64,000 nt of DNA from Roseibium denhamense (GTDB lineage Bacteria; Pseudomonadota; Alphaproteobacteria; Rhizobiales; Stappiaceae). The DNA is taken from the NCBI RefSeq assembly GCF_009711415.1, contig NZ_SMLZ01000110.1, forward strand, positions 1 through 64,000. Reading direction: 5' to 3'. The notes beneath the pieces are model-generated. The model was given only the letters and a program-made list of their open reading frames with translations, did not search any database and had not been told where the DNA came from. Position numbers and translations under genes: made by a program. Below, in pieces: positions 18,277 through 27,228 of this stretch; position 1 is the first letter of the stretch, and the number at the start of each line of letters is the position of its first letter.

Positions 18277-19205
18277 TGCGCGGCGAGCGAGGGCGAACTG
18301 GTCGTAATCCCGTTGTCGTCATCGCCAATGCCATTCACCGGCGCCCCTACGCCCGCCGGGTCCTTGAAGAACCGGAAGAAGCTGGAGTCGGGCGACAGGA
18401 CCAGGCTGGTGTCGCCTGACTGCAATCCGGCCTCATAAGCCTGCATGGACCTGTAGAAGGCAAAGAACTCAGGATCCGCGCCAAAGGCTTCAGCGAAGAT
18501 CTTGTTCCGTTCCGCATCGCCATCACCGCGGATGATCTCGGAATCCCGGTTCGCCTCAGCGACCAGAACCGTTGCATCACGGTCCGCGCGCGACCGGATC
18601 CGGCGGGATTGCTCCTCACCCTGTGCCCGGATCTCGGTTGCTTCCCGCTGACGCTCGGTCTGCATTCTTGCGTAAATGGCCTGTGAGTTCGCCTCCGGAA
18701 GGTCCGCACGGCGGATCTTCACGTCAACCACCTCAATACCAAGCTCGGCAGCATTGGCGCTGACGTCATTGCGGATTTTTTCCATCAAGCCGGCACGGTC
18801 GTCGCGGACAACCGAGACAAAGCTTGTCCGGCCAAGTTCCGACCGCAGCGAGGACTGCAGCAGAATGGACAGGCGGCGGTTGGCCGTCTGCACGTTCTGC
18901 AGACGCTGATAGAACAGGACCGGGTCGGAAATCCGGTACCGCGCGAACGCGTCAACGATCAGGCGCTTCTTGTCAGAAGTGATCGGCTCAAGCGGCGGCA
19001 TATTGAGGTTCAAGATGCGGCTGTCGAGATAGACCACGTTCTGAATGAACGGATACTTGAAATTGTATCCTGGCTCGGTCTGCTTATCCACGATCCGGCC
19101 GAGCTGGAAGACCAGCGCCTGTTGGGTCGGATTGACGATGTAGATCGACATATAGCCGAGGACAACAACGGCACCGACGAGGACTGCGAGTATCGTGCTA
19201 CGCAT
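18273..19205 (-). CDS. hflC: HflC, SPFH-domain regulator of FtsH
   Basis: HflC forms with HflK a large periplasmic-facing membrane complex that contains and modulates the FtsH protease. The 310-residue protein has one N-terminal transmembrane segment (about 4-24), then the SPFH/band-7 domain beginning NPTQQALVFQLGRIV. A long charged helix follows (about 180-260), with ERQREATEIRAQGEEQSRRI. It starts at an ATG 2 bp after the hflK stop codon. Confidence 0.95.
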   Translation of the reverse strand: MRSTILAVLVGAVVVLGYMSIYIVNPTQQALVFQLGRIVDKQTEPGYNFKYPFIQNVVYLDSRILNLNMPPLEPITSDKKRLIVDAFARYRISDPVLFYQRLQNVQTANRRLSILLQSSLRSELGRTSFVSVVRDDRAGLMEKIRNDVSANAAELGIEVVDVKIRRADLPEANSQAIYARMQTERQREATEIRAQGEEQSRRIRSRADRDATVLVAEANRDSEIIRGDGDAERNKIFAEAFGADPEFFAFYRSMQAYEAGLQSGDTSLVLSPDSSFFRFFKDPAGVGAPVNGIGDDDNGITTSSPSLAAQ

Positions 19206-19207
19206 GA

Positions 19208-20407
19208 TCAGTTACCTCCTGCCGTGCGGGCTGTCTGGCCGGAGCCGCGCCCATTCAGATCGTTCAGCGGCAGGAACGGTAGAACGCCGGATCCCGAAGA
19301 CTCGCTGTCGATGATGATCTTGTTGTTGGAACCCAACACTTTCTCCAGAGTTTCAAGGTACAGGCGCTCCCGGGTCACGTCCGGCGCGTTGACGTACTGC
19401 TCATAGACTTTCGTGAAGCGCTGCGACTGACCGGTCGCCTCGGCGATGGTCTGGTCCTTGTAGGCATTAGCCGCTTCCATAATACGGGCTGCCTCGCCGC
19501 GGGCTTCCGGGATCTTCCGGTTCGCATAGGCTTGCGCTTCGTTCTGGATACGCTCCTGATCGGCACGGGCGGCTTGAACGTCACGGAATGCATCGATAAC
19601 CTGGGCAGGCGGGTCAACGCGCTGCATCTGCACTTCCGTGATCTCAATCCCGGCGCGATACTCGTCCAGTGTCCTCTGCATGACCACGTTCACATCGTTC
19701 TGAATGGTCACGCGATTTTCGGTCAGAATGGAGTCGATGTTCGAGCCGCCGACAACCTCACGCATCGCGCTTTCCGCGACCGCTTTCACGGTTGTTGCCG
19801 GGTCTTCGACATTGAAGAGATAGTCCGCGATGCCTTCGTTGGTTGCCTGGATCCGCCACAGCACCTTGAAGCCAACATCGACGATGTTCTCATCGCCCGT
19901 CAGCATCAGGCTTTCCTCAGGCACTTCCTGGGAGCGGAGCGCGCCGCTGTTCGTGAAGAATTCCTGCACGCCAACGGTTGTCTCGCGCTGTTGTTCTACG
20001 GCAGGCCTGTAGACTTCGCCAATCGGATAGGGCCAGTTGTAGTTGATGCCCGGCGATGTCAGGCTTTCCACCTTGCCAAGCACCAGTTCAACACCGCGCT
20101 CACGTTCATCGACGATGTAGAAGCCGGTCGCGAGCCAGCCGATGAGGCCAAGGCCAACAACAATCAGAACGCCGGCAGCACCAAGGCCGCCACCGCCGCC
20201 CGGAAGCACGGTCTTCATGCGGTCTTGGGTACGTTTCAACAGCTCTTCAAGGTCGGGCGGATTTCCACCGCCACCGCCACCACTGCGGTTCGGACCGCCA
20301 CCGCCCCATGGGCCGTTGCCGTTTCCGCCTCCGCCGCCCCAAGGGCCGCCATTGTTACCGCCACCTTTCCAGGGACCACCGCCGCCTGACTGATTGCTCC
20401 AAGGCAT
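19208..20407 (-). CDS. hflK: HflK, SPFH-domain regulator of FtsH
   Basis: Partner of HflC in the FtsH-controlling membrane complex. The protein is 399 residues, beginning with a Gly/Pro/Trp-rich cytoplasmic tail (about 1-50, repeats like GPWGGGG). One transmembrane helix follows near 85-105 (LIVVGLGLIGWLATGFYIV), then the SPFH domain and a coiled coil with ADQERIQNEAQAYANRKIPEA. The ATG at 20407 is preceded by GGAAG; an upstream in-frame extension to 20485 lacks similarity. Gene order with folA upstream and hflC, DUF2065 and the Do protease downstream is typical for Hyphomicrobiales. Confidence 0.95.
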   Translation of the reverse strand: MPWSNQSGGGGPWKGGGNNGGPWGGGGGNGNGPWGGGGPNRSGGGGGGNPPDLEELLKRTQDRMKTVLPGGGGGLGAAGVLIVVGLGLIGWLATGFYIVDERERGVELVLGKVESLTSPGINYNWPYPIGEVYRPAVEQQRETTVGVQEFFTNSGALRSQEVPEESLMLTGDENIVDVGFKVLWRIQATNEGIADYLFNVEDPATTVKAVAESAMREVVGGSNIDSILTENRVTIQNDVNVVMQRTLDEYRAGIEITEVQMQRVDPPAQVIDAFRDVQAARADQERIQNEAQAYANRKIPEARGEAARIMEAANAYKDQTIAEATGQSQRFTKVYEQYVNAPDVTRERLYLETLEKVLGSNNKIIIDSESSGSGVLPFLPLNDLNGRGSGQTARTAGGN

Positions 20408-20713
20408 CAATACTTCCTTCTTTGACGTCCGGTCAGCCTTTTGACATGAGCTACCGGACCTGGGCTTTCGCCCGTTCTTACTCACCGATGGTTATAGGGA
20501 GGTTACCGGTGGCTTTCAACGGAAAGCCTCGGCGGTCGCCTCCACCACACCGCACGGATACCTTGTGCCGGAGGTGGGTGACGCACCCGCTTTTGTCAAG
20601 AATACATTACCGAGAGCTTACGGGTTTTCACGTATATTAGGGCGCGACAGATTGCCTTTTCTGCCTTGGGCGACGGGTTTCGTCAGAAAGTGTAGCCCTG
20701 CCGTGTCCGGGCC
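20408..20713. other. Intergenic region upstream of hflK
   Basis: About 300 bp separate hflK from the ElaA-like gene, both on the minus strand. The region should carry the hflK promoter: TTGACA on the minus strand at about 20602-20597 could be a -35 box, but no matching -10 was found at standard spacing. No RNA gene, terminator or repeat was recognised. Confidence 0.35.
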
Positions 20714-21181
20714 CTAGATGCCGGAAGCCATGTCCAGATGCGGAATGCCGTCTTCCAGGTAGCTGTCGGATATGGTCTGAAACCCAAGCGAGCGGTAGAA
20801 CTTTTCAAGGTGCGCCTGAGCAGACACATGGATCACACAGCCGGGTATCTGACGGCGGGCTTCGGCAATTGCGTCGCGCATCAGGACGCGGCCAAGTCCC
20901 TGCCCCCTGTGGCTCTGCGCAATGACGACGCGCCCGATGCGGGCCTCACTTTGGTTCCCGTCAGTGAACATCCGGATAGCGCCTGCAAGCGGTCCTGCCG
21001 CCCCCTCGCGCAATAGATAATGCTGCGCGTCCGGGTCCTTGCCGTCTATGTCCGGATAAAGGCAGGTTTGCTCCAGAACAAAGACATCTTGCCGCAACTT
21101 CAAAAGATCATGTAGATCCTTCGGCGACAAGGTCTCAAATGAAAACCAGTATCCGGTGAGCCGGGTGGAAACGTCATGCAT
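20714..21181 (-). CDS. ElaA-like GNAT acetyltransferase
   Basis: A 155-residue single-domain GNAT. The opening FETLSPKDLHDLLKLRQDVFVLEQ and CLYPDIDGKD are characteristic of the ElaA family, and the acetyl-CoA loop is SHRGQGLGRVLM. Substrate unknown. Its start codon overlaps the end of folA by eight bases, indicating co-transcription with folA. Confidence 0.88.
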   Translation of the reverse strand: MHDVSTRLTGYWFSFETLSPKDLHDLLKLRQDVFVLEQTCLYPDIDGKDPDAQHYLLREGAAGPLAGAIRMFTDGNQSEARIGRVVIAQSHRGQGLGRVLMRDAIAEARRQIPGCVIHVSAQAHLEKFYRSLGFQTISDSYLEDGIPHLDMASGI

Positions 21182-21701
21182 TCACTGTGCTGTCCAAGCG
21201 GTGATAGGTGACAAAGGTGAAATCGGCACTGTCCTTGTCCGTTCGCCCCCCCGGAACGCGGGAAGTCTCCGTCCAGACTGCCGGATCAATATCCGGAAAG
21301 CGGGTGTCGCCCTGCGGGTCAGCGGCCACTTCGGTGATTTCAAGGCGGTCGGCGCGCGGCATGGCCTGCGCGTAAATTTGGCCACCCCCGATGATCGCGA
21401 TTTCATCGGCCCCCATGGCTACCGCCTGCTTCCCCGCCAATCGTAGCGCTTCATCGAGAGATGTTGCAGCTTCCGCACCATTCGGTTGATAGTCCGGATC
21501 ACGGGAAATGACGATATGCGGACGCCCCGGCAGCGGCTTGCCACCGAAGGACAGAAAGGTCTTCCGCCCCATTACCACCGGCTTGCCAAGCGTCAGCTTC
21601 TTGAAGTGCTTCAGATCGCTCGACAGCGTCCACGGCATGTCATTATCCGCGCCGATGACCCCGTTCCGGGCAACAGCAGCAATCATGAAAATTTCCGGCA
21701 T
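21174..21701 (-). CDS. folA: Dihydrofolate reductase
   Basis: FolA reduces dihydrofolate to tetrahydrofolate with NADPH, sustaining thymidylate and purine synthesis. The 175-residue protein has IAAVARNGVIGADNDMPW with the catalytic acidic residue just after, then VVMGRKTFLSFG and the NADPH site IIGGGQIYAQAM. The ATG at 21701 has GGAG at the right distance; the longer frame to 21728 lacks one. thyA, its metabolic partner, is 7 kb away on the same strand rather than adjacent. Confidence 0.95.
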   Translation of the reverse strand: MPEIFMIAAVARNGVIGADNDMPWTLSSDLKHFKKLTLGKPVVMGRKTFLSFGGKPLPGRPHIVISRDPDYQPNGAEAATSLDEALRLAGKQAVAMGADEIAIIGGGQIYAQAMPRADRLEITEVAADPQGDTRFPDIDPAVWTETSRVPGGRTDKDSADFTFVTYHRLDSTVNA

Positions 21702-21866
21702 TCCCGTCTCCGAATTAACGTCCAGCATTGCCAGAACAACGGGCTCGATTCGCCGCCCGCTGACTTAGCCCTCTATCACGATTTTTCCGGTCTGGGAAAA
21801 GGCAACTGCCAGCGCTGAGTGCCTGCTTCCATTCTCGGTGTTTCCTCAGACTTGGCTAGGGAAAGA

Positions 21867-21895
21867 GTGCAAAGCACTTGATCCAAAGCGCTTTG
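21867..21895. promoter_or_regulatory. Paired palindromes upstream of the beta-glucosidase gene
   Basis: CAAAGCGCTTTG (21884-21895) is a perfect 12-bp palindrome with a central CG, the shape typical of LacI-family operators. AGTGC-AAA-GCACT (21867-21879) is a second inverted repeat just upstream. Both lie 50-80 bp before the glycosidase start. No LacI-type gene is in the window, so the binding protein is unknown. Confidence 0.45.
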
Positions 21896-21945
21896 AGAAA
21901 TACGGTCAGTTTTCCTCTATCCAAAAGACTTCCGGCGGAGAAACC

Positions 21946-23307
21946 ATGACATCGGCAAAGGATTTGGCGGCCAGACTGCCGAAGGAGTTTTTGTTTGGCG
22001 TTGCAACGGCGGCCTATCAGATTGAGGGGGCCGCAAAAGAAGATGGCCGGGGACCTTCCATCTGGGATGCGTTCTCAAGGATGCCCGGACGGGTCTTCCA
22101 GCAGCATACCGGCGATGTGGCCTGCGACCATTACCACCTTTGGGAAAAAGACCTCGATCTCATCAAGTCCCTTGGCGTTGGGGCATACCGGTTTTCCATC
22201 GCTTGGCCGCGGATTTTGCCGGACGGGCGCGGTAAGGTGAACGACAAGGGCCTCGACTTCTATGACCGGCTGATTGACGGCATGGTGGCGCGCGGACTGA
22301 AGGTCTATCCGACGCTTTATCACTGGGACCTGCCGCTGATGCTGATGGGCGATGGCGGCTGGACCGCCCGGTCGACCGCCGAAGCCTTTGCCGACTATGC
22401 GGAGATTGTGGTGCGTCGGCTTGGTGATCGCATGGATGCTCTGGCAACCATCAATGAACCCTGGTGTATCTGCCACCTCAGCCATCTGTACGGCATTCAT
22501 GCGCCGGGCGAAAAAAGCACTGACGCGTTTGCGGCCGCAGTCCACACGCTCAATCTGGCCCATGGCTTGGGCGTGCAGGCCGCCCGTTCCGTCCGGCCGG
22601 ACCTTCCTATGGGCACTGTGTTGAACGCCTATTCAATCTATCCGGCAACAGAGAGCGGCGAAGATAAGGCGGCCGCCGAGCGGGCCTTCACCTTTCACAA
22701 CGGCATCTACATGTCGCCTGTCTTCAGCGGTGCTTATCCTCCGGACATCCTGGACGTGTTCGGCGACAAGATGAATATTCAGGATGGTGACCTTGAGGTC
22801 ATCAATCAGCCGCTGGACTGGTGGGGCCTGAACTACTACACGCCCTGGCGCATCCATGCAGACTTTGCGGCTGGCGCCGCATATCCAAATGCGGAAGCGA
22901 CCCCGCCCAAAGACGGTGTTCCCGTGACCGATATCGGCTGGGAGGTCGACGCCAAGGGGCTTTCCGACCTCTTGATCGATCTCTACAAACGCTATGACCT
23001 GCCGCCTGTCTACATCACCGAGAACGGCGCCTGCTACAATGACGGTGTGGACAACGGCGCCGTGCCGGACACCCGCCGAACAGACTATCTCGAACAGCAT
23101 TTTGAGGCGTCCGCCGATGCGATTGATGCCGGTGTTCCGCTCAAGGGCTATTTCCTGTGGAGCCTGATGGACAATTTCGAATGGGCCGAGGGCTACAAGA
23201 TGCGGTTCGGCATTGTCCATGTGGACTATGACACCCAGGTACGCACGCTAAAGGACAGCGGGAAATGGTACCGGGAGCTGGTGAACACCCATAAGAGCAG
23301 CTTTTAG
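21946..23307 (+). CDS. Glycoside hydrolase family 1 beta-glucosidase
   Basis: A 453-residue cytoplasmic enzyme that hydrolyses beta-glucosides or beta-galactosides with retention of configuration. The acid-base residue is Glu171 in TINEPW and the nucleophile is Glu359 in ITENGA. The N-terminal family signature FLFGVATAAYQIEGA and the sugar-binding QIEGA and NFEWAEGY are present. No signal peptide. GGCGGAG precedes the ATG. No sugar transporter is adjacent, so uptake must be encoded elsewhere. Regulation by a LacI-type repressor is suggested by the palindromes upstream. Confidence 0.95.
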   Translation: MTSAKDLAARLPKEFLFGVATAAYQIEGAAKEDGRGPSIWDAFSRMPGRVFQQHTGDVACDHYHLWEKDLDLIKSLGVGAYRFSIAWPRILPDGRGKVNDKGLDFYDRLIDGMVARGLKVYPTLYHWDLPLMLMGDGGWTARSTAEAFADYAEIVVRRLGDRMDALATINEPWCICHLSHLYGIHAPGEKSTDAFAAAVHTLNLAHGLGVQAARSVRPDLPMGTVLNAYSIYPATESGEDKAAAERAFTFHNGIYMSPVFSGAYPPDILDVFGDKMNIQDGDLEVINQPLDWWGLNYYTPWRIHADFAAGAAYPNAEATPPKDGVPVTDIGWEVDAKGLSDLLIDLYKRYDLPPVYITENGACYNDGVDNGAVPDTRRTDYLEQHFEASADAIDAGVPLKGYFLWSLMDNFEWAEGYKMRFGIVHVDYDTQVRTLKDSGKWYRELVNTHKSSF

Positions 23308-23457
23308 AAAGCACTTTCCTGGCCGCTTGACCTTCCAGTGGCGGGAAGCCTTATCTTTCTTCCTATAAGATACAGACGAGGCGTTTGGAGTTTGGTGGTT
23401 TGGCACGCCCCGCCTCCAACACCGCCTGCGCGAATGCGTTTTATCGGAAGGCTAACA

Positions 23458-24846
23458 ATGGACAGGCGCACATTCCTGCAATCATCCGCTTTCGCGGCGG
23501 GAGCAACATTTTTCTCCCCGCGCCTGGGGCTTGCGGCACAAGCCGAAAACGTCTTTGAGCTCACGGCCGCGCCAGGAACGGCCCGGCTCTATGGGACAGA
23601 TGGCGAGCCGTCGGAGCTCTGGCTTTACAACGGGATGCTGCCCGGCCCGGAAATCCGCGTAAAACGGGGCGAACGGGTGCGCGTGCGCTTCCGGAACGAG
23701 CTTGAAGAGCCGACATCGGTCCACTGGCACGGTATCCGGATCGACAATGCCATGGATGGGGTTGCCGGCCTGACCCAGCCCCCAGTGATGCCGGGTGAGA
23801 TGTTTGATTATGATTTCGTCGCACCCGATGCCGGAACCTTCTGGTACCACGCGCATAACATGAGCTGGAACCAGGTTCCGCGCGGGCTGGCGGGGGCCCT
23901 GATCATTGAGGATGACGAAGATCCCTTTGCCGGTGCAGACATCACGATGATGCTGAGCGACTGGCGGCTTAACGAAGACGGCCAGCTGATTACAGACGAC
24001 TTCGGCGCACGGCATGACTTCTCCCACGCCGGACGGCTGGGCAACTGGCTCACCGTAAACGGTATATCGCTGCCTGAAATCCCGCTTCAGCAAGGACGCT
24101 GGCATCGCCTGCGGCTGATCAACAGCTCCGCCTCGCGTATTCTGGAGATTGCCCCCTCCCGCTTCGGAGCGGATGTCATTGGTCTTGACGGCCAGACTTT
24201 CAGCACACCGCGCCGGATCGAGTCCACTTTGAGGCTGTCTCCGGCGCAGCGCATGGATCTTGCGATCCGCCCTGAGACCACAGGCACGATCCCCCTTGAA
24301 GCAATGACCGGCCAACCCTTCACATTTGCCAATTTTGTTGTTGGCCCGGCCGCTCCGGAAAACCAGCCCCTGAAGATGCCGCCCCCAAACGATCTGCCGG
24401 AGCCCTCCCTGGACACAGCCCGCGTGGTTCCACTTGTCATGGCGGGCGGCGCGATGGAGGGGATGCGCTCGCTGATGGGCGAAGGCAAAAGCGAGGACGA
24501 TCTGCGCCAGATGATCCAAGAGGGGAAGTTTTGGGTCTTTAACGGGAAGGCGGGAACGGATCAGACACCGCTCTTTTCAGCCAAGCGCGGCGAAACACTC
24601 CTCATTGAAAGCCGGAACGACAGCGCTTTTGACCATGCGATCCACCTGCATGGCCATCACTTCCAGGTTCTGGAACGGAATGGGGAACGGCTTCCAAACG
24701 CGGACTGGCACGATACCTACACCACCACTCGGGGAGAAACGGTCAAGATCGCGTTTGTTGCAGACAATCCGGGCAAATGGCTGATCCATTGCCACATGCT
24801 GGGCCATGCCGCCTCGGGCATGAGGGAGTGGTTTGAAGTCAGCTAA
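23458..24846 (+). CDS. Tat-exported multicopper oxidase
   Basis: A 462-residue periplasmic oxidase. The N-terminus has a twin-arginine signal (MDRRTFLQSS, cleaved near AAQAEN). Copper ligands are complete: HWHGI and WYHAHN in the first cupredoxin domain, HAIHLHGHHF and HCHMLGHAASGM in the last, the latter supplying Cys, His and the axial Met of the type 1 copper. This suits a laccase-like or cuprous-oxidase role, though no copper-resistance genes adjoin. GGAAGG precedes the ATG. Its 3' end overlaps the convergent EamA gene by eight bases. Confidence 0.93.
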   Translation: MDRRTFLQSSAFAAGATFFSPRLGLAAQAENVFELTAAPGTARLYGTDGEPSELWLYNGMLPGPEIRVKRGERVRVRFRNELEEPTSVHWHGIRIDNAMDGVAGLTQPPVMPGEMFDYDFVAPDAGTFWYHAHNMSWNQVPRGLAGALIIEDDEDPFAGADITMMLSDWRLNEDGQLITDDFGARHDFSHAGRLGNWLTVNGISLPEIPLQQGRWHRLRLINSSASRILEIAPSRFGADVIGLDGQTFSTPRRIESTLRLSPAQRMDLAIRPETTGTIPLEAMTGQPFTFANFVVGPAAPENQPLKMPPPNDLPEPSLDTARVVPLVMAGGAMEGMRSLMGEGKSEDDLRQMIQEGKFWVFNGKAGTDQTPLFSAKRGETLLIESRNDSAFDHAIHLHGHHFQVLERNGERLPNADWHDTYTTTRGETVKIAFVADNPGKWLIHCHMLGHAASGMREWFEVS

Positions 24847-25849
24847 GGTTTTGTGTCCGGACCGCGGATTTCCTTCCCCTGACGAGGATAAACAATCCTG
24901 ATGCAACGATCAGACCGCAGCCGAGCAACATCGATTGGCTGATGGCTTCATCGAAGAAGAAAACCCCAAGGCCGACGCCGAACAACAAACGGGAGTACCG
25001 GAATGGCGTTACGCTGGAAACGTCGCCCGTTCGCATGGCTTTCATGAGGGCCGCATAGGCCCCGACACCCGCCAGGACCGCGCCAGTCAAAGCAATTGCG
25101 GCAGGAGCCGATGGAGCCTCGAAGCTGTGCCCGTCCCACAGAGCCACAACGATGCCGGCCATGATAAGGGTCAGGAAGCCATAAAATCCGAGCGCATTGG
25201 TACCGATGGTGGGCGGGGCGGCCCGGCTGGCAAGATCCCGTCCGGCAAAGCCGATCATTCCGATCACTGCAAGAATGGACAGCGCCGAAAACGCGTCCGA
25301 TCCAGGTTGCAGAACGATCATCACGCCGATGAGCCCGGTGATAATCGCTGTCCAGCGCCGCCAGCCAACCGTCTCACCAAAGAAAAGCGCCGCGCCCATG
25401 ACAACCACGATCGGCGTGGCCTGCAGGATCGCAGTGGTGGATGAGAGCGAGGTCAGTGCGAGCGACAAGGTATAAAAAAGGCGTCCTGTCAGCTCGAACA
25501 CAAACCGGACCAGCATGGTTTTCGACAGGACGTCGGGAACGAAAATCCGCTCCCGCCGGACCAATGCCAGCGCATAGAAGCAGACAGCTCCGCCCGCGCC
25601 GAACAAAATCAGGATTTCGCCGACTGGCAATCCGGTGGCCGCTTTCTTGATGAACATGTCCTCAAGGGCAAAAAGGCCCATGGACAAAACCATCAAGAGG
25701 CTGCCAACGAGGTTTGCCCGTGGCCCCTGGGGAATAGATGCTGCTGATGACAATGACTTAGCCGTCAAAAAGGAAGGATGGCCTAGGCATAGCGCCGATC
25801 TGGACAACAGGCAACACTGTGCGCAGCGGATCCGGTTCCGATAGCCCAT
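24839..25849 (-). CDS. EamA/DMT-family transporter
   Basis: An inner-membrane protein with about ten transmembrane helices arranged as two EamA repeats, the first beginning LVGSLLMVLSMGLFALEDMF and the second after about residue 185. Family members export metabolites or amino acids; the substrate is not predictable. The start is uncertain: the ATG at 25849 adds about 40 residues without similarity and has no clear ribosome site, and TTG codons nearer the first helix are possible. Convergent with the multicopper oxidase. Confidence 0.85.
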   Translation of the reverse strand: MGYRNRIRCAQCCLLSRSALCLGHPSFLTAKSLSSAASIPQGPRANLVGSLLMVLSMGLFALEDMFIKKAATGLPVGEILILFGAGGAVCFYALALVRRERIFVPDVLSKTMLVRFVFELTGRLFYTLSLALTSLSSTTAILQATPIVVVMGAALFFGETVGWRRWTAIITGLIGVMIVLQPGSDAFSALSILAVIGMIGFAGRDLASRAAPPTIGTNALGFYGFLTLIMAGIVVALWDGHSFEAPSAPAAIALTGAVLAGVGAYAALMKAMRTGDVSSVTPFRYSRLLFGVGLGVFFFDEAISQSMLLGCGLIVASGLFILVRGRKSAVRTQNLS

Positions 25850-25920
25850 CGGCAGGCCTGCCCGTCAAAAAAACGAAAAAGGCCGCCTGTTCCCGGCTAC
25901 ATGTCCAAAGATTAACCCCA

Positions 25921-25955
25921 GTAACCATATGACAAGACTAAACTGATCTGGTTAC
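25921..25955. promoter_or_regulatory. Inverted repeat upstream of the PAS-CPBP gene
   Basis: GTAACCA (25921-25927) and TGGTTAC (25949-25955) are perfect 7-bp inverted arms with 21 bp between, 93 bp before the gene start. The spacing places the arms on nearly the same DNA face. It could be a regulator site or part of the promoter region; no partner protein is known. Confidence 0.3.
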
Positions 25956-26048
25956 AACGGTCGTTCCGCCCGGCATAGCGGCATTAGCCGTCAAAGCTGT
26001 TTGGATCAAAATGCTATCGCCCTCGTAAACTCAACCAGGCTTTAAATC

Positions 26049-27209
26049 TTGCAAGACGACATTTTAGATCATGCAAATGAAGCCCGGAATCTGGTCCGCT
26101 TTCCGGACGCGATGACCGATGACATTGTCGCATCGTCCCGCGACGGCATCATCACCATCGATCCTCACGGGATCATTACCTCGTTCAATCCGGGCGCCGA
26201 AGCCATTTTCGGGCTGCGCGCTTCCGCGGTGACCGGAAAGACGATTGCCGAGGTTTTCCTTCCGCTGGAACATCTGGATGATTTCACAGATTGCGTGTTG
26301 CAGGCGGTCCAGCAGCCTGAAAAAGAGCATGTGGCCACGATCAGCCTGGATCGTGCAGACGGCACGGTTTTGCACCTGAGCGTTCGCGCAGCCCTTCTCC
26401 ACAAGAAGGCCACCAACGAGCGGATTGGCGTCCTCGTGATGCTCGCCGATGAGAGCGAGCGGGTTGAACTGCTCAAGAAAACAGCCGACAGGGAGAGCGA
26501 GCGCGCGGCCACCGGGCGCTTCATCGTGGCCGTCCTGACGATCTTCAGTGTGTTTACGCTGCTGCTCGAGCCGATGCAGAAGCTCGCCCAGGCCCACTTT
26601 TATGATTTCGGGCCGGTCATTGCGCTTATGACACTGATTGTCATCGGCTTTTTCATCGGCCTCAGATCCTCATTCGGCGTGAGCGCCCTCAAGCTCAATC
26701 TGAGGACCAGCCGCCGCTATGTAATTGAGAGTATTGCCTGGTCCCTCGCGTTTTGCGCCGCCATGACGCTCGGCAAGTGGATCATCATTTCCGTTGAGGC
26801 AAGCGGAGGGCAAACGGCTCCGGACCTGTTCAGTTTTCTGGTGCTGGACGATGGCACCCATGTCCGCGAACCAGCAGTGTTCGTGGCGGCACTTGGGATT
26901 TATCTCGTTTCGGTATTCATCCAGCAATTCGCGATCCGCTGCGCCATTCAGGCGCCGCTTCAAAGCTTCCTTACCGGTGTTGTCAGCCAAGCCGGCTGGA
27001 TCGCCAATCTCGTTTCCACGCTACTGTTCGCCGTTCTGCACGCCCATCTCAATCCGATTGTTTCGCTGGCCGTGATTGCGCCTTCGCTTCTCTGGGGCTG
27101 GCTGTTCATGAGATCGGGAAGCGTCATCCCGTCAATCATTTCCCACGCAATCATAGGCGTTTATGCGATCTTCATCCTGGGGATCTTCGCGGGCCTGGAT
27201 CAGGTCTGA
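26049..27209 (+). CDS. PAS domain protein with CPBP-type membrane domain (catalytic Glu pair replaced)
   Basis: A 386-residue fusion. Residues about 22-140 form a PAS sensory domain (DGIITIDPHGIITSFNPGAE). A charged linker leads to about eight transmembrane helices whose end matches the CPBP/CAAX-protease fold. The expected EExxxR motif reads QQFAIR (Gln292-Gln293), while FAVLH (His331) and ISHAIIG (His366) are kept; the residue four after the last His is Gly. Loss of both Glu suggests a non-proteolytic relative. The first codon is TTG; an ATG at 26112 is an alternative. The next gene starts 19 bp downstream, so the two probably form an operon. Confidence 0.75.
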   Translation: MQDDILDHANEARNLVRFPDAMTDDIVASSRDGIITIDPHGIITSFNPGAEAIFGLRASAVTGKTIAEVFLPLEHLDDFTDCVLQAVQQPEKEHVATISLDRADGTVLHLSVRAALLHKKATNERIGVLVMLADESERVELLKKTADRESERAATGRFIVAVLTIFSVFTLLLEPMQKLAQAHFYDFGPVIALMTLIVIGFFIGLRSSFGVSALKLNLRTSRRYVIESIAWSLAFCAAMTLGKWIIISVEASGGQTAPDLFSFLVLDDGTHVREPAVFVAALGIYLVSVFIQQFAIRCAIQAPLQSFLTGVVSQAGWIANLVSTLLFAVLHAHLNPIVSLAVIAPSLLWGWLFMRSGSVIPSIISHAIIGVYAIFILGIFAGLDQV

Positions 27210-27228
27210 TGGGAATACAGGCACATAA

